A DNA stretch of 48,911 bases from Romeriopsis navalis LEGE 11480. GTDB taxonomy: Bacteria > Cyanobacteriota > Cyanobacteriia > Leptolyngbyales > Leptolyngbyaceae. Below are positions 43,838 to 48,911 of the stretch, one piece after another (positions within the stretch are counted from its first letter, which is position 1; every line of letters starts with the position of its first letter). Below the pieces are notes generated by a model, which worked only from the letters and a program-made list of their open reading frames with translations, was not told where the DNA came from and did not search any database. A program made the translations under genes and the position numbers. The DNA is taken from NCBI RefSeq assembly GCF_015207035.1, contig NZ_JADEXQ010000042.1, forward strand, positions 1 to 48,911. Reading direction: 5' to 3'.

Positions 43838-45100
43838 ATGTCCGACTGCACGCCGGAATCTGGTACACCCAACCACCCCGAACCACGATCGCCCGCAACC
43901 GATCAATCGCATTCGGACTCAGACCTCCATAGTAAAGCCAGTCTGCCCCGTAAAACCAGGAAAGCCCAACGGGTTCGGTCCAGACGCAAATCCCGGCGGC
44001 AGGGGCGCCAATCCCTGGAAGTCGACTATTTTCAGGACATCCCCGGCAGTATGCCGGGAACGCTACGCGTCAAGAGTGATGCACCACCGGAAATCACGCT
44101 GATTGACTACAACGACTTTGGCTGTGTCCGCGCGGAGATGACCAATCCTGTTGATATCATCCCCTATATCGACACCGAATCCGTTTCCTGGATTGATTTG
44201 CAAGGCATCGGCAATGAGGCCATTCTGCAACAGGTAGGACAGGTATTTGAACTCCACCCCCTGATGCTCGAAGATGTTGTCAATGTGCCACAGCGGCCCA
44301 AGGTTGAGGAATACGATGACCAATTGCTGTTGATTGCGCGGATGGTCCGATGTCAGACCCACAGCGACAGCTTCATCACCGAACAAGTGAGCTTTATTCT
44401 GGGTGACAACTATTTGCTCACCGTCCAAGAAATTCCCGCCCACGATTGTTTTTCCCCAGTGCGGGCCCGTATTTTAGCGGCCAAAGGCAGCATTCGCCGC
44501 ATGGGTGCAGACTATTTGCTCTATACGCTGTTCGATGCCATCATCGACGGATTTTTTCCAGTTTTAGAATCCTACGGGGAGCGGCTCGAAATCCTCGAAG
44601 ATGAGGTTGTCACAAATCCCAGTCGTCAAACCCTCGAAAAAATTCATCGGATGAAGCGAGAACTGCTGACGTTACGCCGCTCGATTTGGCCCCAGCGGGA
44701 TGCCCTGAGTTCCCTGATTCGGGACAGCAGTGAGCTAATTAGCGACGATGTGCGGATTTATCTCCGGGATTGCTACGACCATACCGTACAAGTTTTAGAT
44801 ATGGTCGAAACCTATCGTGAAGTTGCCTCCAGCTTAATGGATGTCTACCTTTCATCCGTGGGCAACAAGATGAATGAAATCATGAAGTTCCTCACCATTG
44901 TTTCGAGTATTTTTATCCCGTTGAGCTTTATCGCGGGCGTCTACGGCATGAACTTCGAAAATATGCCCGAGCTCAAACATCGCTTGGCCTATTTCATCTG
45001 TTGGGGTGTCATGATTGGCATTGCCGGGTCACTGATGCTGTTTTTCTGGCGCAAAGGCTGGTTTGAAAATTACTCCACGATCGTCAAGCGACGGGACTAA
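43838..45100 (+). CDS. corA: CorA-type magnesium/cobalt transporter
   Basis: The product of about 420 residues ends in two membrane helices with the GMN signature (FIAGVYGMNFENMPEL) and a basic tail (STIVKRRD), as in CorA. The cytosolic domain includes YDDQLLLIARMV and LHPLMLEDVVNVPQRPKVE. The first about 60 residues are a charged, Arg/Ser-rich extension with SRRKSRRQGRQS. I start at ATG 43838 with GAGG 9 nt upstream; the frame extends back to 43595 but overlaps the divergent permease gene. Confidence 0.95.
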   Translation: MSDCTPESGTPNHPEPRSPATDQSHSDSDLHSKASLPRKTRKAQRVRSRRKSRRQGRQSLEVDYFQDIPGSMPGTLRVKSDAPPEITLIDYNDFGCVRAEMTNPVDIIPYIDTESVSWIDLQGIGNEAILQQVGQVFELHPLMLEDVVNVPQRPKVEEYDDQLLLIARMVRCQTHSDSFITEQVSFILGDNYLLTVQEIPAHDCFSPVRARILAAKGSIRRMGADYLLYTLFDAIIDGFFPVLESYGERLEILEDEVVTNPSRQTLEKIHRMKRELLTLRRSIWPQRDALSSLIRDSSELISDDVRIYLRDCYDHTVQVLDMVETYREVASSLMDVYLSSVGNKMNEIMKFLTIVSSIFIPLSFIAGVYGMNFENMPELKHRLAYFICWGVMIGIAGSLMLFFWRKGWFENYSTIVKRRD

Positions 45101-45143
45101 GCCAAACGCACAGGCCCACCACCAAATAATCCGCGCGGGGAAA

Positions 45144-47150
45144 TTAAGCCGCGGCAGGCCGTGATGACGCTGGTTGGAAAACTTGCAGCCCCCCCGCAAT
45201 TGCGGGCCCCGACCACACATGCTGATAAGTTTGCTGATTGACCGTAATCTGGGGGGGAGACGACAAGCCCATGACCACCACGGCACAGGGATGGAAGTCG
45301 CGAAATTCCAGTTGGTTCGCCCAGCGCGATGATTGATTATCCACATTCACATGCTGCATCTGAAATGGTTGAGGCAACACTTGATCTAACAGCTTCCACA
45401 ACGGATATTCAAAGGAATTCGGCAACATGATCAAGCCAATCTCAAAGCACTGATTTTGAGCCACGAGGTTGGCCGCATCAGCGTAAGATTGCTCAAAAGC
45501 ACTATCCTCTCGACCTTGGAAATACTGACTGAGACGTGGCGTGGAGAAGATATTCGGCACAGCGGCGATCGGGCGCATTTCATTGAGACCTAAATAGGGC
45601 AGCGACGCGGCCCATAGCACCACAATTAGCACATGGCAGAACTGGCGCTGCGTATATCGCGTCAGGCTCAGGGCAATCACGGGACAAGCCAGTAGAAAAA
45701 CTGGCAAATGCAGCCGCCCATGCCAGATTTGCCACTTGACTAAGAAACAAAATAACAAAAATGCACTCGTGGTCATTACGGCATATTGCACCACCAATTT
45801 CTGGGACTTCCAACGACTGGCCATGAACAACAAGCCAAGTGCCGCCAAAAACAACCAGAAATGGAGCGGATTAGTGGTCCGATCCTCCGCCAACGGCAGC
45901 ATATTTAACGCAAATTGCGCGGGTTGGTAAATATCGGCAACGCCATAAAAATTCAACCGTGGATCAAGCGGGCTAATTCCAATCCAATGATGAATTTGCG
46001 TGACTAACTGTAATACCCAGTCGGAATCAAACACCGGCACAGTGCAATGTAAGGCCACATTTTTAACCAGACCAGAGATAAAGCCCGGCAACGTATAGAT
46101 GTCATTGGAGAGCTTATAGGGATCGGTCGAAATGAGCGACCCAAAGGTCATCCAGTTGCGGGCATAATGGCCCAAACTAATTAATCCAAATACCGGCCAC
46201 GTCATCAATACGTACTTAATGATCCTGAAGCCATATCGCTGCCAATAAACGCCCAATAACCACAACACAAAAGGCAATGCATAGATATACGCGGTGCCCT
46301 TACTCAACACCGCTAAACCCAAACTACAAGTCGCGCCAAATAGGGCGGAGCGGTTGGGTCGATCGGTAACAATCCGCAGCGTATAAACCACTAAGCAAAT
46401 CAGCCAAAAAGCAACCACATAGGTATTTCGCGGGGTCGTCGAATGCATAATTCCGACCGGAATTGTCGCGGCGAGTAGCGCCGTTAGCCATTGCCCCGTT
46501 TGGCTGGCGCCGAGCTGTTTAGCAATCAGGGACACCCCGATCAGACTACTGATCATGCAACCCCATTGCAGCAAATTCGCCCATCGATCGCCATGGCTCA
46601 GCACTTGCCACTGCAACAAAACATATTCCGCCCAGGGTTCACTAAATAGTTGCAGCGTATAGTGCACGGGATAATGCATCACCGCACGGTACTGTATCCA
46701 ATGACGAATCCGCGGCAAGGCATAGGTCATGGCATCGCCATTATTCGGCGCCGACTGCCACGCAATCACCAATGTCACAGCCGCAATCGTGATGATCGCA
46801 CAAGCGAGCAACTTCTGAGTGTCATCGATGATCACCCGCCCCGACTGGGAAAATAGCGATCGTCGCACGCGCGCCCAGCGAGTGATCAACCAGCCACCCA
46901 GTCCCAAGTTAATCAATAACCAAACCGTGACCAGGCTGCTGTACTGAATCTGATGCACCAAACTCAGGAGTTCTGTAACCGCAGTGATCAATAGCCCCCA
47001 GGCCACCATGCTAGTTATCCAGGCATAGCGCCAATCGCCCAAGGCGATCGCAGCGGCAGGCCCAATTGATGGCTTAAACAACGATCGTTGTCGCACCCGA
47101 AACAGCATCAGGAGGAGCAGCAGCGCGAGACCAGGAAGCAAAACAGCCAT
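45144..47150 (-). CDS. Polytopic GT39-like membrane glycosyltransferase candidate
   Basis: The 668-residue protein has about twelve membrane segments. The first external loop carries NNGDAMTYALPRIRHWIQY, the acidic substrate-site pattern of GT-C/ArnT-like enzymes, and a following HYTLQLFSEPWAEYVL. A soluble C-terminal domain (about the last 130 residues) follows the membrane part. It may transfer sugars from a lipid carrier to protein or lipid; donor and acceptor are unknown. It resembles in layout the protein at 7.6 kb but is not closely similar in sequence. Confidence 0.72.
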   Translation of the reverse strand: MAVLLPGLALLLLLMLFRVRQRSLFKPSIGPAAAIALGDWRYAWITSMVAWGLLITAVTELLSLVHQIQYSSLVTVWLLINLGLGGWLITRWARVRRSLFSQSGRVIIDDTQKLLACAIITIAAVTLVIAWQSAPNNGDAMTYALPRIRHWIQYRAVMHYPVHYTLQLFSEPWAEYVLLQWQVLSHGDRWANLLQWGCMISSLIGVSLIAKQLGASQTGQWLTALLAATIPVGIMHSTTPRNTYVVAFWLICLVVYTLRIVTDRPNRSALFGATCSLGLAVLSKGTAYIYALPFVLWLLGVYWQRYGFRIIKYVLMTWPVFGLISLGHYARNWMTFGSLISTDPYKLSNDIYTLPGFISGLVKNVALHCTVPVFDSDWVLQLVTQIHHWIGISPLDPRLNFYGVADIYQPAQFALNMLPLAEDRTTNPLHFWLFLAALGLLFMASRWKSQKLVVQYAVMTTSAFLLFCFLVKWQIWHGRLHLPVFLLACPVIALSLTRYTQRQFCHVLIVVLWAASLPYLGLNEMRPIAAVPNIFSTPRLSQYFQGREDSAFEQSYADAANLVAQNQCFEIGLIMLPNSFEYPLWKLLDQVLPQPFQMQHVNVDNQSSRWANQLEFRDFHPCAVVVMGLSSPPQITVNQQTYQHVWSGPAIAGGLQVFQPASSRPAAA

Positions 47151-47194
47151 ACAGGTGGGGCAGAAACATTACCCACTCAATATACCCACAGCAC

Positions 47195-47219
47195 AAAAAA
47201 GCCCCCAAATCTGGAGGCT
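47195..47219 (-). terminator. Intrinsic terminator after the phasin-like gene
   Basis: On the minus strand AGCCTCC and GGGGGCT (47219-47213 and 47206-47200) form a stem with one G-U pair and a 6-nt loop, followed by a T-run (47200-47195). It lies about 60 bp after the phasin-like stop. Confidence 0.85.
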
Positions 47220-47281
47220 GACTTCAATCCAAAGCGACAGCGGCACCGATGCCACACCGACAATCAGGTCAGTTGGACCAA

Positions 47282-47719
47282 CTATTCCTTACGGAGACGG
47301 CGGAGTTCATCTTGCAAGGCCTGAACTTGCTGGCGCATTGTATCGATATCAATATCGTCACTCGCACCCACGGGCTTGGGATCGATTCGCACGGCATTAT
47401 CCGTTGATGGTTTTTCCGGACCAGCCGGGGCGGCAGCGGGTTCATCCGTTTCATCGGTAATTTTGATGGGCCGGGGCGGCGCTTGCTCGTCCGTTGCCGC
47501 AGTTGATGAGTTGCCTGGCTGCTGAGCTTTACGGACAGTATCATCAACAAATTTCTTGGCTTCGTCCGCCGTCATTTCACCGCGCTCCACCATTTCGTCC
47601 GCCATTTTTTGCATCTGATCGCGCAACTCGCCGAGGCGATCGCCCGCTTTTTCTCCGGCATAGGAAGCAACGCCAATACCGAGATAAACCGCTTTTTGCA
47701 CCAGATCGCCGAGACCCAT
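47282..47719 (-). CDS. Phasin-like coiled-coil protein
   Basis: The 145-residue product has a short hydrophobic segment at the N-terminus (VYLGIGVASYAGE) followed by an amphipathic helix (LGELRDQMQKMADEMVERG), a Pro/Ala-rich acidic linker and a C-terminal coiled coil (MRQQVQALQDELRRLRKE). This layout is typical of small cyanobacterial phasin-like proteins that may coat storage granules or membranes. AGGA lies 9 nt before the ATG. Function is inferred from the layout only. Confidence 0.72.
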   Translation of the reverse strand: MGLGDLVQKAVYLGIGVASYAGEKAGDRLGELRDQMQKMADEMVERGEMTADEAKKFVDDTVRKAQQPGNSSTAATDEQAPPRPIKITDETDEPAAAPAGPEKPSTDNAVRIDPKPVGASDDIDIDTMRQQVQALQDELRRLRKE

Positions 47720-47949
47720 AGCCGTTTTTCCTTTACTGCTGATAGTTCCAGGATAAAGACAAATTGAGTGAGCGGGTAGTCCGGGTTAACGAACCCAGCA
47801 AGATCGCCGAGGTTCGGCTACTACGCTGACGCACGATCCGCCATCTTTGCAGGCCACTGTATCCGAGGCATTGCCCCGGAATTTGCCACCACCGGTTTGA
47901 CAACTACCATAAAATAGAAAAAAGCCCCCTAGGATAAAGACAGCCAATT

Positions 47950-48357
47950 GTGACCAGCGCTACTCCCCTCTCCTCCACCGAAACCGTTACGCTCCAACCC
48001 AGCTACAACATTCCGATCGGACTCGTGACGATCGCCATTGGGCTGACCTTTGTGAAATGGTGGATTGGTCTACCAGTCGGTCTATTCGGTTTATTTTTGC
48101 TGATTCAGACAGTGCTGCTAAAGCTGACCTTCACACCAACCGCCCTGGATATTTATCGGGGTGAAACCTTAATTCGCCAATTTCCTTTTGCCGAGTGGCA
48201 AAATTGGGAAATCTTCTGGGGGCCCATCCCCATCCTGTTCTACTTCCGTGAAGTCAAAAGCATTCACTTCCTGCCGATCATTTTTGATCCGACGATGCTC
48301 CGCATCTGTCTCGAACAGCGCGGGACCAAAATGACGCTCCCAGAATCTGACAGTTGA
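47950..48357 (+). CDS. DUF3119 family protein
   Basis: The 135-residue product has a membrane hairpin at about residues 20-58 followed by a soluble beta-rich PH-like segment (LTFTPTALDIYRGETLIRQF). It matches DUF3119, a cyanobacterial/plastid-lineage family. It uses a GTG start at 47950 with no in-frame ATG before the membrane segments. The next gene is a DUF3086 member, a neighbour commonly seen with DUF3119. Biochemical role unknown. Confidence 0.85.
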   Translation: MTSATPLSSTETVTLQPSYNIPIGLVTIAIGLTFVKWWIGLPVGLFGLFLLIQTVLLKLTFTPTALDIYRGETLIRQFPFAEWQNWEIFWGPIPILFYFREVKSIHFLPIIFDPTMLRICLEQRGTKMTLPESDS

Positions 48358-48481
48358 AAAATCCTGGCCGATCGACTGAGATTGGCCATGCCGCCGTTCG
48401 CCAGAACTTGTAAACTGTAGGCTGTCATCGGCTCCGGCCCGGAGCCACTGTTTGATCGAAGTTTGTTGGACGGGAACGACC

Positions 48482-48911
48482 ATGATGCATTCTGACGAAT
48501 TACCCACTGCGGACTCCAGTGATACCCCGAAGTCCGGCGATACGCCGGAGTCCAGTCACCCATCGCCACCCATGACCAATCCGCCTGGCGAAACCGGCAC
48601 GGGTGAGGGTGTTCAGCCCCCCATGCACAATTCCAGCAATCCAGCCACCCCGTCAGACGCGACCCCAGACGCCATGGCCGCATCACAAGCCCAGTTTCTA
48701 CAATGGTCGGAAACCACGCTCCAACACCTTGAACAACGACGCACTGCGTTAGAAGCCGAAGTTGAACAGCTCGAACGGCGCAAGGCGCGGATTCAACATG
48801 AGATGCAGACTACGTTTGCTGGTTCATCCGAAGATATCGCCGTGCGCGTTCAAAGCTTTAAGGAATATCTGCTGGGCAGCTTACAAGACTTAGTGGTGGC
48901 CGCCGATCGCC
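48482..48911 (+). CDS. DUF3086 family protein (3' end beyond window)
   Basis: The frame opens at tandem ATG codons (48482/48485) and runs off the window end, giving at least 143 residues. A Ser/Pro/Thr-rich N-terminal 60 residues precede a coiled coil (LEQRRTALEAEVEQLERRK) and the start of the DUF3086 domain (MQTTFAGSSEDIAVRVQSF, then EYLLGSLQDL). It lies 124 bp after the DUF3119 gene on the same strand. No function is assigned. Confidence 0.85.
   Translation, partial: MMHSDELPTADSSDTPKSGDTPESSHPSPPMTNPPGETGTGEGVQPPMHNSSNPATPSDATPDAMAASQAQFLQWSETTLQHLEQRRTALEAEVEQLERRKARIQHEMQTTFAGSSEDIAVRVQSFKEYLLGSLQDLVVAADR

Overview
The window is cyanobacterial. Several things support this together: repeated HIP1-type GCGATCGC octamers (for example 2830-2837, 13094-13101 and 13112-13119), a plant-type 2Fe-2S ferredoxin, a GUN4 domain, a CP12-like tail fused to CBS domains, the DUF3119/DUF3086 neighbour pair, a Ycf63/MlaE-type permease and many phosphorelay proteins with receiver domains. 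I cannot name the genus from this alone.

Layout. (1) 1-2870: a large NACHT NTPase on the minus strand, cut by the window start, whose C-terminus is a near-identical array of 99-bp HEAT-like repeats. (2) 3.2-7.5 kb: a membrane protein, a DUF2330 secreted protein next to an NqrB/RnfD-like membrane protein, and an exported EndoU-family nuclease. (3) 7.6-22.7 kb: a surface-polysaccharide island with polytopic LIC_10190-like and GT2 proteins, an FAD-dependent mutase-like flavoprotein, three GT2 proteins in a row (one a double-domain enzyme), a Wzm/Wzt-type ABC exporter pair, an FkbM methyltransferase and a TPR-GT4 protein. (4) 22.8-27.0 kb: three hybrid histidine kinases on one strand. (5) 27.2-29.5 kb: Tex.

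(6) 29.5-32.4 kb: a small accessory, conflict-like locus. A TCD1-like (trypsin-co-occurring domain) gene is split by an in-frame TAG. Its downstream half ends in a TAATG overlap with a caspase-GUN4 fusion gene, and a REP-associated (RAYT/Y1) transposase follows on the other strand. (7) 32.7-38.7 kb: an NmrA reductase, a secreted Cys-repeat protein, dxs and a DUF697 GTPase. (8) 38.8-42.9 kb: a four-CBS protein, a recombinase-tail protein without a catalytic domain, then ferredoxin, thioredoxin, a zinc-ribbon protein and two tandem CBS proteins. The first CBS protein carries the N-terminal half of CP12 and the second ends in a degenerate segment resembling the C-terminal half. (9) 43-48.9 kb: MlaE permease, CorA, a GT39-like membrane protein, a phasin-like protein, DUF3119 and the start of DUF3086.

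The most novel points are the interrupted TCD1 / caspase-GUN4 operon, the apparent division of CP12 between two CBS paralogues, and the NACHT repeat array in which every difference I see between units changes an amino acid. All functions are inferred by reading motifs; no database search was run.
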